Positions 53,045-61,461 of a DNA stretch of 64,000 nt are shown piece by piece; position 1 is the stretch's first letter; each line of letters starts with the position of its first letter. This DNA comes from CAZNKU01 sp045654805 (GTDB lineage: Bacteria > Bacillota > Clostridia > Monoglobales > Firm-18), in contig JAZOOD010000027.1 in assembly GCA_045654805.1 (NCBI GenBank), positions 3,349 through 67,348 on the forward strand, given 5' to 3'. Under the pieces are notes generated by a model that made no database searches, had not been told where the DNA came from, and worked only from the letters and a program-made list of their open reading frames with translations. The position numbers and the translations under genes are program-made.

Positions 53045-54292
53045 TCAGAAGTTTTCTTCAATAACTCTTTTTAAATCAGTAATTGCAACTTCCTTCTGTT
53101 CGCCGGTTGCCATATTTTTGACATTAACTTTATCGTTTTTAATTTCGTCATTTCCGATAACAACCGTATATTTTGCACCAATTTTGTCTGCATATTTCAT
53201 TTGAGCTTTTAAGCTTCTGCCCATCAAGTCTTTTTCAACCGAAATACCTTGTAATCTCAAATCATTTGCAAGCTTTTGTGCAAACAAATCAGCATCTTCA
53301 CCAATATTGGATATATAAAGTTGAACTTCAGCCTGTGATTCAGGTAAAAGCCCCTGACTCTCCAAAACCATCAAAAGCCTTTCCAATCCAAGTCCAAAAC
53401 CAACACCGGGAGTAGGCTTGCCACCCAATTCCTCAACAAGACCATTATAACGACCACCGCCGCACACAACCAATCCCTCTGATTTAATTTCAAAAACAGT
53501 GGTTGTATAGTAGTCAAGCCCTCTAACAATGGTGTCATCAATTTCATAGCTGATACCCATAGCATCAAGGTATTTGCAAAGCTTGTTGTAATGTTCCATA
53601 CATTCGGGACATTGTTCATTTAAAATTTTAGGTGCACAAACACCAATTTCTTCACAATGTTGGACTTTGCAGTCAATAATTCTCATAGGGTTTTTATCAA
53701 GTCTTGTCTTACAAGTTTCGCAAAGTTCGTCAGTATAATTTGAAAAATAATTTTTAAGCTTTGCATTATACTCCTTACGACAATCGGGACACCCAATGCT
53801 GTTAACATATAACTTAAGGTCCCTAACACCCAAGGTCTTGAGCAAATTATATGCCATAGAAATAACTTCAGCATCTATTGATGATTCAGGACTGCCAAAT
53901 GCCTCAATACCAAACTGATGGAATTCCCTTAATCTGCCTGCCTGAGGCTTTTCATATCTGTAACACGAAAGCATATAATACATCTTTGTTGGCTGAGCAT
54001 CTGCAAAGAGATTGTTTTCTAAAAAGCATCTAACTGTACCTGCTGTACCCTCAGGTCGTAGTGTAATACTTCTTCCACCTTTATCTTCAAATGTGTACAT
54101 TTCCTTTTGAACAACATCAGTTGTATCGCCAACACCACGTTCAAAAAGTTCCGTATGTTCAAATACAGGAATACGAACTTCCTTGTATCCGAAATTTTTA
54201 CATATATTGCGGATTTCTTCTTCCACATAATGCCATTTATAGCTTTCCTGAGGAATAACATCCTTTGTTCCTCTTGGTGCTTTTGTAATCAT
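53045..54292 (-). CDS. hisS: Histidine--tRNA ligase, 415 aa
   Basis: Class II synthetase charging tRNA-His. Motif 1 region near the start (APRGTKDVIPQES), motif 2 (TLRPEGTAGTVR, YRYEKPQAGRLREFHQFGIEAFG), HisA-type motif VRGLDYYTTTVFE and motif 3 GVGFGLGLERLLMVLE, then the anticodon-binding domain. Four CxxC cysteines (DCRKEY, CETCKTR, CPECME) mark a clostridial insertion. Its start overlaps the engB stop by one base (TAATG). Confidence 0.97.
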   Translation of the reverse strand: MITKAPRGTKDVIPQESYKWHYVEEEIRNICKNFGYKEVRIPVFEHTELFERGVGDTTDVVQKEMYTFEDKGGRSITLRPEGTAGTVRCFLENNLFADAQPTKMYYMLSCYRYEKPQAGRLREFHQFGIEAFGSPESSIDAEVISMAYNLLKTLGVRDLKLYVNSIGCPDCRKEYNAKLKNYFSNYTDELCETCKTRLDKNPMRIIDCKVQHCEEIGVCAPKILNEQCPECMEHYNKLCKYLDAMGISYEIDDTIVRGLDYYTTTVFEIKSEGLVVCGGGRYNGLVEELGGKPTPGVGFGLGLERLLMVLESQGLLPESQAEVQLYISNIGEDADLFAQKLANDLRLQGISVEKDLMGRSLKAQMKYADKIGAKYTVVIGNDEIKNDKVNVKNMATGEQKEVAITDLKRVIEENF

Positions 54293-54876
54293 TATTCTTC
54301 AACTCCTATCATCTGTTTAAACAGGCTCCATACCTCGTCAACACCGTCACCTTTTTCAGAGGAAAAAGGTATTACTTCATCAATACCAAAGGTGTTTTTA
54401 ATAAGATTCAAAGCATCTTCACGCTGACTTGGTTTAACCTTATCTTTTTTGGTAGCAATAACGACCGGTTCAAAACCGCTTTCAACTATCCAATTAAACA
54501 TCATAATATCATCGTTAGTTGGTTTATGTCGCATATCTACTAAAAGTACAACTTGTATAAGTTGTTCTCTTTCATTAAGATATTCCTCAATCATCCTGCC
54601 CCATTTTTCCTTTTCCTGCTTGGAAACCTTGGCAAAGCCATAACCGGGCAAATCAACAAAAATCAATGTTTTATCAATGTCATAAAAATTAATTGTAGCG
54701 GTTTTACCGGGCTGGGCACTAACTCTTGCAAGTTTTTTTCTATTTAAAAGCTTATTGATAAGTGAAGACTTACCAACGTTAGACCTTCCTGCAAAAGCTA
54801 TCTCGGGTAAATCTGTATTAGGATATTGTCTTTTACTTACAGCAGAAAGCATTAAAGCAACATTATTCAAATTCAT
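54292..54876 (-). CDS. engB: Ribosome biogenesis GTPase EngB/YsxC, 194 aa
   Basis: Essential GTPase in 50S assembly. G1 GRSNVGKSS (30-38), switch I GKTATINFY, G3 DLPGYG, G4 TKKDK and G5-like FSSEKGDG. Length matches the family. It overlaps lon by 4 nt (ATGA), the order lon-ysxC being conserved in Firmicutes. Confidence 0.97.
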   Translation of the reverse strand: MNLNNVALMLSAVSKRQYPNTDLPEIAFAGRSNVGKSSLINKLLNRKKLARVSAQPGKTATINFYDIDKTLIFVDLPGYGFAKVSKQEKEKWGRMIEEYLNEREQLIQVVLLVDMRHKPTNDDIMMFNWIVESGFEPVVIATKKDKVKPSQREDALNLIKNTFGIDEVIPFSSEKGDGVDEVWSLFKQMIGVEE

Positions 54877-57278
54877 TGTTTAATCATTGCCTCCTCACTC
54901 TTTGCTGTTTTCACATCAACAAATTTATAATCTTTTACAGCAGGTTTATCACATAATGCAACAGACAAAACTTTATCAATATTATCTACTGTTATAAAAT
55001 TTAATTCATTTCTTACAATTTCAGGAATATCAGCAATATCAGGTTCATTTTGCTTTGGAATTATAACAGTTTTCACACCCGCTCTATGTGCTGCTATTGA
55101 CTTTTCTTTTAATCCACCAATAGCCAAGACTCTGCCGCGAATTGTAATTTCACCAGTCATTGCAACATCACGTCTAACGGGAATTTTGGTAAGTGCTGAA
55201 ACAACTGACGTTGCTATTGTAATACCTGCAGAAGGACCATCCTTTGGAACAGCACCCTCCGGTACGTGCACATGAATATCAAATTTTTTATAAAAATCCG
55301 GAACTATCCCTAGTTTATCACAATTAGCACGGATATAGCTAATTGCAGCAACTGCAGATTCTTTCATTACATCTCCAAGCTTACCTGTAAGTTCTATCTT
55401 CCCTGTGCCGGGCATAACGTTTGTTTCTATCTGCAAAGTATCACCGCCGACGCTTGTCCACGCAAGACCATTTGCAACACCAATTTCATCATTGTTTTCA
55501 ATATCTGTAAATAAAAACTTACGTTTTCCAAGATATTTTTCAAGATTAATAGGAGTTACAATAACAGATTTAACACCATTTTCAACAATATTTTTTGCAG
55601 TCTTACGACAAATTTCCGCAATTGAACGTTCAAGATTGCGTACTCCGGATTCCTTTGTATAATAATTTACAATATCGCGTACAGCATCACGTGTTATACG
55701 CAAATTTTTGGTATCCAAACCATGTTTTTTCCTTTGTTTTGGAATAAGATGGTCAAGTGTAATTTCAATCTTTTCCTGCAAAGTATAACTGGAAATATTA
55801 ATAACTTCCATTCTGTCAAGCAACGGTCTTGAAATAGTATCAAGAGAATTTGCAGTTGTTACAAAAACCACATCCGACAAGTCAATTGGTATTTCAAGAA
55901 AATTGTCTCTGAATGAAAAATTCTGTTCGGAATCCAAAACCTCAAGCAATGCCGATGATGGATCACCTTTATAATCCGAGCTTAGTTTATCAATTTCATC
56001 AAGCAAGATAAATGCATTCATACTCTTCGCCTGTTTTATTGCATTTACAATTCTGCCAGGCATAGCACCAACATAAGTTTTTCGATGTCCCCTTATTTCC
56101 GCTTCATCACGGATACCGCCAAGAGAAATACGTACATAATTTCTGTTCATAGCCCTTGCAATACTTTTTGCAACAGATGTTTTCCCAACACCCGGGGGGC
56201 CTACTAGACACAATATTGTGCCATTATAATCCCTTGCAATGTGCTTAACGGACAAAAATTCTATAATACGTTCTTTAACATCTTCAAGCCCGTAATGGTC
56301 AGCATCCAAAATATTTTTAGCCTGCTTCACGGATAATCTGTCCTTAGTATATACTCCCCACGGAAGTTCAAGAACAATATCCAGATAATTACGCATAACT
56401 GCACTGTCGGAAGACATCGTGGACATTTTGGATAACCTATCTACATCCTTCAACAATTTTTCTTTTATATTATCAGAAAAACTAAGTTTAGATATTTTTG
56501 AACGGTATTCATCACAATCAGACTGGTGTCCGTCTTTGTCACCAAGTTCTTCATTAATTGCCTTAACCTGTTCGCGAAGATAGTATTCTTTTTGGTGTCT
56601 GTCCATTTCCTCTTTAACACGGGCAGCAATATCATACTCAATTTTCATAATTTGTGACTCATTGTTCATTATTTCAATGAGTTTTTCCATACGCTTATAT
56701 ATATCAGTTTCAGATAAAATTTTCATTTTATCTTCTTGTTTAACAAATATATTTCCTGCTACAACATCAATAAACTCTTCAACTTCTGTAATATTCATTA
56801 TCTGAGCAACAATTTCATGCGGAAGTTTGGGAAGAAATTTCAGGTAATCGTCCAACATATCCTTTGCTGCACGCATAAATGCTTCCACTTCGTCAGTAGA
56901 TTCAACTCTGGCGGCAGGGTATCTTCTAAGTTCTGCAACATAATGTGTTGTTTCATCAAGTATTTTAGCTATTTTACCTCTGGCAATGCCCTCAACCAAA
57001 ATACGGATATTGCCATTTTGCAGTTTCATAATCTGCTTTATTTTTGATACTGTGCCGAAAGTATAAACATCTTCCGGCTTTGGGTCATCCGTTTTTATAT
57101 CCTTTTGTGTGGAAAGAAAAATCAACTGTTCATTATTCATTGCCTCCTCAACAGCCTTTATAGATTTATCTCTGCCTACGTCAAAATGCAAAACCATATA
57201 TGGAAATACTGTCAAGCCTCTGAGAGGCAACAAAGGCAAGACCATTTTTTTAGTTATTATTCTTTTATTTTTAACCAT
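54873..57278 (-). CDS. lon: ATP-dependent protease Lon (LonA), 801 aa
   Basis: Cytoplasmic AAA+ protease degrading misfolded and regulatory proteins. N-terminal LON substrate domain (LPLLPLRGLTVFPYMVL), Walker A GPPGVGKTS (about 360), Walker B AFILLDEIDKL, and the Ser-Lys dyad protease domain with PKDGPSAGITIATS and KEKSIAAHRAGVKTVIIP. ATG at 57278 with GAGGTGA upstream. It has its own sigma-A promoter and probably leads an operon running through engB and hisS to the ABC genes. Confidence 0.98.
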   Translation of the reverse strand: MVKNKRIITKKMVLPLLPLRGLTVFPYMVLHFDVGRDKSIKAVEEAMNNEQLIFLSTQKDIKTDDPKPEDVYTFGTVSKIKQIMKLQNGNIRILVEGIARGKIAKILDETTHYVAELRRYPAARVESTDEVEAFMRAAKDMLDDYLKFLPKLPHEIVAQIMNITEVEEFIDVVAGNIFVKQEDKMKILSETDIYKRMEKLIEIMNNESQIMKIEYDIAARVKEEMDRHQKEYYLREQVKAINEELGDKDGHQSDCDEYRSKISKLSFSDNIKEKLLKDVDRLSKMSTMSSDSAVMRNYLDIVLELPWGVYTKDRLSVKQAKNILDADHYGLEDVKERIIEFLSVKHIARDYNGTILCLVGPPGVGKTSVAKSIARAMNRNYVRISLGGIRDEAEIRGHRKTYVGAMPGRIVNAIKQAKSMNAFILLDEIDKLSSDYKGDPSSALLEVLDSEQNFSFRDNFLEIPIDLSDVVFVTTANSLDTISRPLLDRMEVINISSYTLQEKIEITLDHLIPKQRKKHGLDTKNLRITRDAVRDIVNYYTKESGVRNLERSIAEICRKTAKNIVENGVKSVIVTPINLEKYLGKRKFLFTDIENNDEIGVANGLAWTSVGGDTLQIETNVMPGTGKIELTGKLGDVMKESAVAAISYIRANCDKLGIVPDFYKKFDIHVHVPEGAVPKDGPSAGITIATSVVSALTKIPVRRDVAMTGEITIRGRVLAIGGLKEKSIAAHRAGVKTVIIPKQNEPDIADIPEIVRNELNFITVDNIDKVLSVALCDKPAVKDYKFVDVKTAKSEEAMIKQ

Positions 57279-57316
57279 AAATATTATTTCACCTCAATTT
57301 CACGCCATTTGGGTAA

Positions 57317-57378
57317 GGTAATCCAAAATAAAATATTACCTATCATAACATTATACTATTTTTTATGAAATATTTCAA
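57317..57378 (-). promoter_or_regulatory. lon promoter and leader dyad
   Basis: TTGAAA (57373-57378), 17 nt, TATAAT (57350-57355) on the minus strand. In the leader just downstream is an inverted repeat GGTAAT / ATTACC (57317-57340, 12-nt spacer) that could bind a regulator. No CIRCE or CtsR-like site was recognised. Confidence 0.7.
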
Positions 57379-57498
57379 CCTTTTTTACAAAACTTTTACT
57401 GGTTAATTAATACATATCTGTATTTTTATTGTTGCATTCGCGTATAAAAATCAAAATGTATGAAATCATAATTTTATATTTATACGGAGGTTGATAAA

Positions 57499-58152
57499 AT
57501 GAAAAAAATTTCAATATTTATAATCTTATTATCGTTGGTTATTAGTGCCGCTGTATTTAATAACAGAAGTAATGAAGTTTTATCAAAAAAAGGCTCCACA
57601 GGAAATGAAGTAATACAGATACAAAAAAAATTAAAATACTGGGGATATTACAATGGTGATGTTGACGGAATATACGGAAGTAAAACAAAAGCCGCAATAG
57701 AGAACTTTCAAAGAAAAAACGGGCTAACTGTTGACGGTATAGCAGGAACAAATACACTAAATGCTATGGGCATACAATCTTCCTCTAATAATTACAATTA
57801 CGACAATGATGCAAAATTGCTTGCCAGAATAATTAATGCAGAGGCTCGGGGAGAATCGTACGTAGGACAAGTTTCTGTAGGAGCGGTAGTACTAAACCGA
57901 GTTGATCATCCCTCTTTCCCAAATACCATAGCGGGTGTAATTTTTCAGGAAGGTGCCTTCACTGCCATAGTAGACGGACAATGGGATGCCGATATGTATG
58001 AAAGCTCTTACAAAGCAGCACAAGACGCACTTAACGGTTGGGACCCAACCGGTGGTGCCATATATTATTACAACCCTGCAAAAACTACAAGTAAGTGGAT
58101 TTACTCACGTCCTGTAATTACAACTATTGGAAAACACGTGTTTGCCAAATAA
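57499..58152 (+). CDS. SleB-like spore cortex hydrolase, 217 aa
   Basis: Exported cell-wall hydrolase. Signal/anchor segment (about 4-20), peptidoglycan-binding domain 1 (about 30-90, STGNEVIQIQKKLKYWGYYNGDVDGIYGSKT region) and a SleB-type lytic transglycosylase domain (about 103-215) with Glu115 in INAEARGES, VGAVVLNRV and GWDPTGGAIYYYNPAKT. SleB opens the spore cortex at germination; the same architecture also occurs in vegetative enzymes. SD CGGAGG. It is divergent from lon. Confidence 0.92.
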   Translation: MKKISIFIILLSLVISAAVFNNRSNEVLSKKGSTGNEVIQIQKKLKYWGYYNGDVDGIYGSKTKAAIENFQRKNGLTVDGIAGTNTLNAMGIQSSSNNYNYDNDAKLLARIINAEARGESYVGQVSVGAVVLNRVDHPSFPNTIAGVIFQEGAFTAIVDGQWDADMYESSYKAAQDALNGWDPTGGAIYYYNPAKTTSKWIYSRPVITTIGKHVFAK

Positions 58153-58165
58153 AATAATTACAATG

Positions 58166-58194
58166 TTGATTTTTGTAAAATTTTATGATAAATT
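58166..58194 (+). promoter_or_regulatory. Possible sigma-A promoter of comEA
   Basis: TTGATT (58166-58171), 17 nt, TAAATT (58189-58194), just before SD GAGGTGA. The match is moderate. Confidence 0.5.
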
Positions 58195-58215
58195 ACATTA
58201 TGAGGTGAACGTAAG

Positions 58216-58869
58216 TTGAATATGATGGAGAAATTTACAAATTTTAAAGAAAGAATAACTACAACAGCGGTTTATGAAACATATATTGACACAAAAGCAT
58301 ATATTCAACGTCATAAATTTTTATTATCTATTTTATTAGTTGTAAACTTTTCGATTATCCTTGCTCTGGTACCGCTTTTTCACAATATAATTTATAAACC
58401 CCAAAACACTGAGCATTTTACTATAAATTCATCAATCAATGATTTTGAACAAAAAATCTATATTACTGTTACGGGGGAAGTCAAGTATCCAGGTATGTAC
58501 GAAATGACTACCGAAGACAGAATTGCAGATGCAATAGAAAAAGCCGGTGGATTTACCCAAAGAGCCTATACAAGCAACATAAATCTTGCTCAGAAGTTAA
58601 CTGATGAGCAATACATAAATGTATCACCATATGAAGAAACAACAAATAAATCCTCCTCTTCATACACTGAATTTACCGGTATTGTTAACATCAATACTGC
58701 AACTGCAGATGAGCTTTGTAAATTACCTGGAATTGGGGAATCAACAGCAAACAGCATAATTGAATACAGACAAAATGCAGGACAATTTAAACGAATTGAA
58801 GATATTCAAAATGTAAGAGGTATTGGAACTGAAAAATACAATAAAATTAAAAATAATATTACAATATAA
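58216..58869 (+). CDS. comEA: ComEA-type competence DNA-binding protein, 217 aa
   Basis: Membrane-anchored DNA receptor of natural transformation. One membrane segment (about 36-57), SLBB domain (about 84-140, IYITVTGEVKYPGMYEM) and a C-terminal helix-hairpin-helix pair (VNINTATADELCKLPGIGESTANSI, RGIGTEKYNKI). The start is TTG at 58216 with GAGGTGAAC about 6-8 nt upstream; an ATG two codons later is possible but further from the SD. comEC is not in the window. Confidence 0.9.
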   Translation: MNMMEKFTNFKERITTTAVYETYIDTKAYIQRHKFLLSILLVVNFSIILALVPLFHNIIYKPQNTEHFTINSSINDFEQKIYITVTGEVKYPGMYEMTTEDRIADAIEKAGGFTQRAYTSNINLAQKLTDEQYINVSPYEETTNKSSSSYTEFTGIVNINTATADELCKLPGIGESTANSIIEYRQNAGQFKRIEDIQNVRGIGTEKYNKIKNNITI

Positions 58870-58872
58870 TTA

Positions 58873-58901
58873 TAGACATTTTTCTCCAAATATTGTATAA
58901 T
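58873..58901 (+). promoter_or_regulatory. Sigma-A promoter of upp
   Basis: TAGACA (58873-58878), 17 nt, TATAAT (58896-58901), 30 nt before the upp ATG. Confidence 0.68.
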
Positions 58902-58931
58902 AAATAAAAATGAAAGAAAGGGAGTAAAAAT

Positions 58932-59561
58932 ATGAAAGAACTACATATTATGACACATCCTCTTATAAAGCATAAAATCACCATGTTGCGAGACGAAAAC
59001 ACAACAGATAAGGATTTTAGACTTTTAATACACGAAATCGCTTTATTGATGGGTTATGAAGCAACAAAAGACCTTCCAGTTGTTGACCATAAAGTTATGA
59101 CTCCTCTTGCAGAATGCAATGGTAAAATTGTTGAAAAACAGGTGGCACTTGTACCTATTTTAAGAGCAGGTCTTGGAATGGTAGATGCAATATTAGATCT
59201 TATTCCGGCAGCAAAGGTTGGCCACATTGGTTTGTACAGAGATCACGATACACTACAGCCCGTTGAATACTACTGCAAAATGCCTACTGATATTGAACAA
59301 AGACAGGTTATAGTTTTAGACCCTATGCTTGCTACCGGCGGAAGTGCTATTGCCGCAATAGAATTAATTAAAAAACGTTATAATGTCAGCAAAATTAAAT
59401 TTATGTGTATAATTGCCGCTCCTGAAGGTGTAAAAGCTATGCAGGAAGCACATCCTGATGTTGATATTTATGTTGGAAATCTTGATGAGAAACTCAATGA
59501 AAACGGCTACATACTCCCCGGTCTTGGAGATGCCGGAGACAGAATTTTTGGTACAAGATAA
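58932..59561 (+). CDS. upp: Uracil phosphoribosyltransferase, 209 aa
   Basis: Salvages uracil to UMP with PRPP. Seen: HPLIKHKITMLRDENT at the N-terminus, VPILRAGLGMVD, PRPP loop VLDPMLATGGSA and the uracil-binding end GYILPGLGDAGDRIFGT. The length is exactly typical. SD AAAGGGAG. It is monocistronic, followed by a hairpin shared with the converging tRNA-Thr. Confidence 0.98.
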   Translation: MKELHIMTHPLIKHKITMLRDENTTDKDFRLLIHEIALLMGYEATKDLPVVDHKVMTPLAECNGKIVEKQVALVPILRAGLGMVDAILDLIPAAKVGHIGLYRDHDTLQPVEYYCKMPTDIEQRQVIVLDPMLATGGSAIAAIELIKKRYNVSKIKFMCIIAAPEGVKAMQEAHPDVDIYVGNLDEKLNENGYILPGLGDAGDRIFGTR

Positions 59562-59583
59562 CTTCATAAATCACAAGATGACG

Positions 59584-59617
59584 AAAAAAGACATTATTCA
59601 AAGATGAATAATGTCTT
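59584..59617. terminator. Terminator between upp and tRNA-Thr
   Basis: Perfect 13-bp stem (AAGACATTATTCA and reverse complement, 4-nt loop) with a T tract on the minus strand, 3 nt after the tRNA 3' end. It may also stop upp transcripts. Confidence 0.85.
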
Positions 59618-59620
59618 TCT

Positions 59621-59696
59621 TGGAGCTGATAATGGGACTTGAACCCACGACTTCCACCTTACCAAGGTGGTACTCTACCGTCTGAGTTATATCAGC
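59621..59696 (-). tRNA. tRNA-Thr (anticodon GGT)
   Basis: 76-nt class I tRNA: acceptor GCTGATA / TATCAGC, anticodon stem CCACC/GGTGG with loop TTGGTAA, T arm with TTCAAGT, and an encoded CCA. It reads ACC and ACU. Confidence 0.96.
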
Positions 59697-59773
59697 GAAC
59701 AAAATATATTATATATAACATTTAATTGTTTGTCAAGTAAAATGTATTTTATACAGCCTTACAGACAAACGAG

Positions 59774-59802
59774 AAAAAGCTCTCGAACATCGAGAGCTTT
59801 TT
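59774..59802 (-). terminator. Terminator of the HU gene
   Basis: Perfect 13-bp stem (AAAAAGCTCTCGA and reverse complement, 3-nt loop) ending in TTTTT on the minus strand, 11 nt after the HU stop. Confidence 0.9.
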
Positions 59803-59812
59803 ATAAATATAA

Positions 59813-60085
59813 TTATTTTATAGCGTCTTTGAAAGCTTTACCAGCCTTAAAAGCAGGAGCTTTAGAAGCAGCAATCTTAATTTCTTTTCCTGTCTGTGGG
59901 TTTCTACCTGTACGAGCAGCCTTGTTACGTACTTCGAAAGTACCAAAACCAACCAACTGTACCTTATCACCTGATTTTAGAGCTTCTGTAATAGCTTCGA
60001 TTGTAGCGTTCAAAGCCAAATCAGCATCCTTCTTTGTCATTGAAGCCTTTTCTGCAATAGCAGCAACCAATTCTGTTCTTTTCAT
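59813..60085 (-). CDS. hup: DNA-binding protein HU, 90 aa
   Basis: Histone-like dimeric protein that bends and compacts DNA. Full-length match: RTELVAAIAEKASMTKKDADLALNA, VQLVGFGTFEVRNKAARTGRNPQTGKEI with the Pro-tipped beta arm (RNPQTG), and AFKAGKAFKDAIK. SD AGGAGG. Monocistronic, with its own promoter and terminator. A short hairpin (CATGC, AACC, GCATG; 60110-60123) lies in its leader. Confidence 0.97.
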   Translation of the reverse strand: MKRTELVAAIAEKASMTKKDADLALNATIEAITEALKSGDKVQLVGFGTFEVRNKAARTGRNPQTGKEIKIAASKAPAFKAGKAFKDAIK

Positions 60086-60144
60086 TAATTATACCTCCTA
60101 AATTTATCTCATGCAACCGCATGTATTGTTCTTAAGTCATATTC

Positions 60145-60173
60145 ATTTTACCACTTAGAATCAATAAATACAA
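60145..60173 (-). promoter_or_regulatory. Sigma-A promoter of hup
   Basis: TTGTAT (60168-60173), 17 nt, TAAAAT (60145-60150) on the minus strand. Confidence 0.6.
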
Positions 60174-60261
60174 TAGAATTTTAATATTTCTCTCAATTTT
60201 TAGTTAATTTTAATAAAAATAATATATAATTATTTGTTTAAAAATATTTTTTTAGTTTTTT

Positions 60262-60302
60262 TTTAGTGAAAAACACCAATAAAAATGTATTATTTCACTA
60301 AA
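60262..60302. repeat. Inverted repeat with 10-bp arms upstream of tepA
   Basis: TTTAGTGAAA (60262-60271) and TTTCACTAAA (60293-60302) are perfect inverted arms with 21 nt between them, ending 29 nt before the tepA ATG. They could be an operator with two half-sites two helical turns or more apart, or a hairpin in the tepA leader. No clear tepA promoter was found. Confidence 0.5.
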
Positions 60303-60331
60303 TAAAGAAACAATAAACACGAGGTGGTTAA

Positions 60332-61003
60332 ATGATGGATAATGAATCAAATGAAAATAAAAAAGAAAAAAAACTTGATGCAACTACACCTGTAATAAAC
60401 GCACCCCACAACATACATTGTCTTACTATAATCGGACAAATTGAGGGACACAATATCTTGCCACAAAACAATAAGGCAACTAAATACGAGGATGTTCTTC
60501 CTACTCTGATAAATATAGAAGAAAATAAAGATATTGAAGGTTTACTGATACTACTAAATACAGTAGGTGGTGATGTAGAGGCAGGTCTCGCAATAGCAGA
60601 GATGATTGCAAGTATGTCAAAACCTACTGTGTCAATAGTTTTGGGAGGTGGACACAGCATAGGTGTACCACTTGCGGTAGCTTCTAATAAATCATTTATT
60701 GTGCCCAGCGCAACAATGACGATACACCCAATCAGAACAAATGGACTTGTAATAGGTGCCATACAAACCTATGAATACTTTAACAAGGTACAGGACAGAG
60801 TAGTTTCATTTGTTGCAAAAAACAGTAAAATTTCAAAGGAAAAACTTTTATCTCTTATGATTGCTACAGGAATTATTGCTAATGATGTAGGTACAATTTT
60901 GTTCGGCGAAGAAGCTGTAAAATGCGGACTTATTGATTCTGTGGGTGGTATTTCCGACGCACTTTCTGAGCTTTATAAATTGATTGAAAATAAGCACACT
61001 TAA
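60332..61003 (+). CDS. tepA: ClpP-class protease TepA/YmfB type, 223 aa
   Basis: ClpP-fold serine protease of the translocation-enhancing-protein group, found in spore formers. A charged N-terminus, then IIGQIEGH, LLNTVGGDVEAGLAIAEMIA, nucleophile Ser109 in GGGHSIGVPLA and His132 in TIHPIR. A late Asp is expected around NDVGTILFG. There is no signal peptide, so it is cytoplasmic. SD GAGGTGG. It is followed by a good terminator. Confidence 0.93.
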   Translation: MMDNESNENKKEKKLDATTPVINAPHNIHCLTIIGQIEGHNILPQNNKATKYEDVLPTLINIEENKDIEGLLILLNTVGGDVEAGLAIAEMIASMSKPTVSIVLGGGHSIGVPLAVASNKSFIVPSATMTIHPIRTNGLVIGAIQTYEYFNKVQDRVVSFVAKNSKISKEKLLSLMIATGIIANDVGTILFGEEAVKCGLIDSVGGISDALSELYKLIENKHT

Positions 61004-61030
61004 TTTTTTAAAAAAGTGTGTTTATTTTTT
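60995..61030 (+). terminator. Terminator of tepA
   Basis: Stem CACACTT / AAGTGTG with an A/T-rich loop, then TTTATTTTTT. The first arm overlaps the last codons of tepA. Confidence 0.8.
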
Positions 61031-61040
61031 ATAAAATTCA

Positions 61041-61069
61041 TTGCTTTTTTACAAAAAATTAGGTATAAT
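61041..61069 (+). promoter_or_regulatory. Sigma-A promoter of zapA-U32-dut
   Basis: TTGCTT (61041-61046), 17 nt, TATAAT (61064-61069), 43 nt before the chosen zapA ATG. Confidence 0.68.
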
Positions 61070-61112
61070 ACTATTAATTATGAAATTAAGTAAGGAAGGA
61101 TTGAATTCAGCA

Positions 61113-61454
61113 ATGGAAAAAAACAAAATTACAATAACCATAAACAACAGGGACTATACCCTCGTATCAGCAGATACTAAAGAGCATATGGAGATGGTTG
61201 CTGAATATATTGACAAAAAAATTGGAGAAATAACATTTGCCAGCGGCGGCAGTCTGACTATTCAGGATACATCAATTTTAGCAGCAATAAATGTAGCTGA
61301 TGACTATTTTAAAAGTGAAGAAACAGCAGATAATTTACGTTCTCAAATAAAACAGTACATAGATGAAGCATCTGCTGCTTCCTTTAAGAACAGTCAGTTG
61401 GAAACTGAGGTTGCACGACTAAAAGCAGAAATCAGAGCTTTAAAGGAAAGATAG
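61113..61454 (+). CDS. zapA: Cell division protein ZapA, 113 aa
   Basis: Small FtsZ-ring associated protein. N-terminal KITITINNRDYTLVSADTKEHMEMVAEYIDKKIGEI and a C-terminal coiled coil (about 60-113), as in the family. ATG at 61113 gives the family N-terminus; an ATG 11 codons upstream (61080) is less likely because GGAAGGA lies between the two. It precedes the U32 peptidase gene by 7 nt. Confidence 0.92.
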   Translation: MEKNKITITINNRDYTLVSADTKEHMEMVAEYIDKKIGEITFASGGSLTIQDTSILAAINVADDYFKSEETADNLRSQIKQYIDEASAASFKNSQLETEVARLKAEIRALKER

Positions 61455-61461
61455 GCCAATT

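Noticed and set aside
57279..57400. CIRCE or CtsR heat-shock operator upstream of lon
   Set aside because: The only dyad (GGTAAT/ATTACC) matches neither consensus in arm sequence or spacing.
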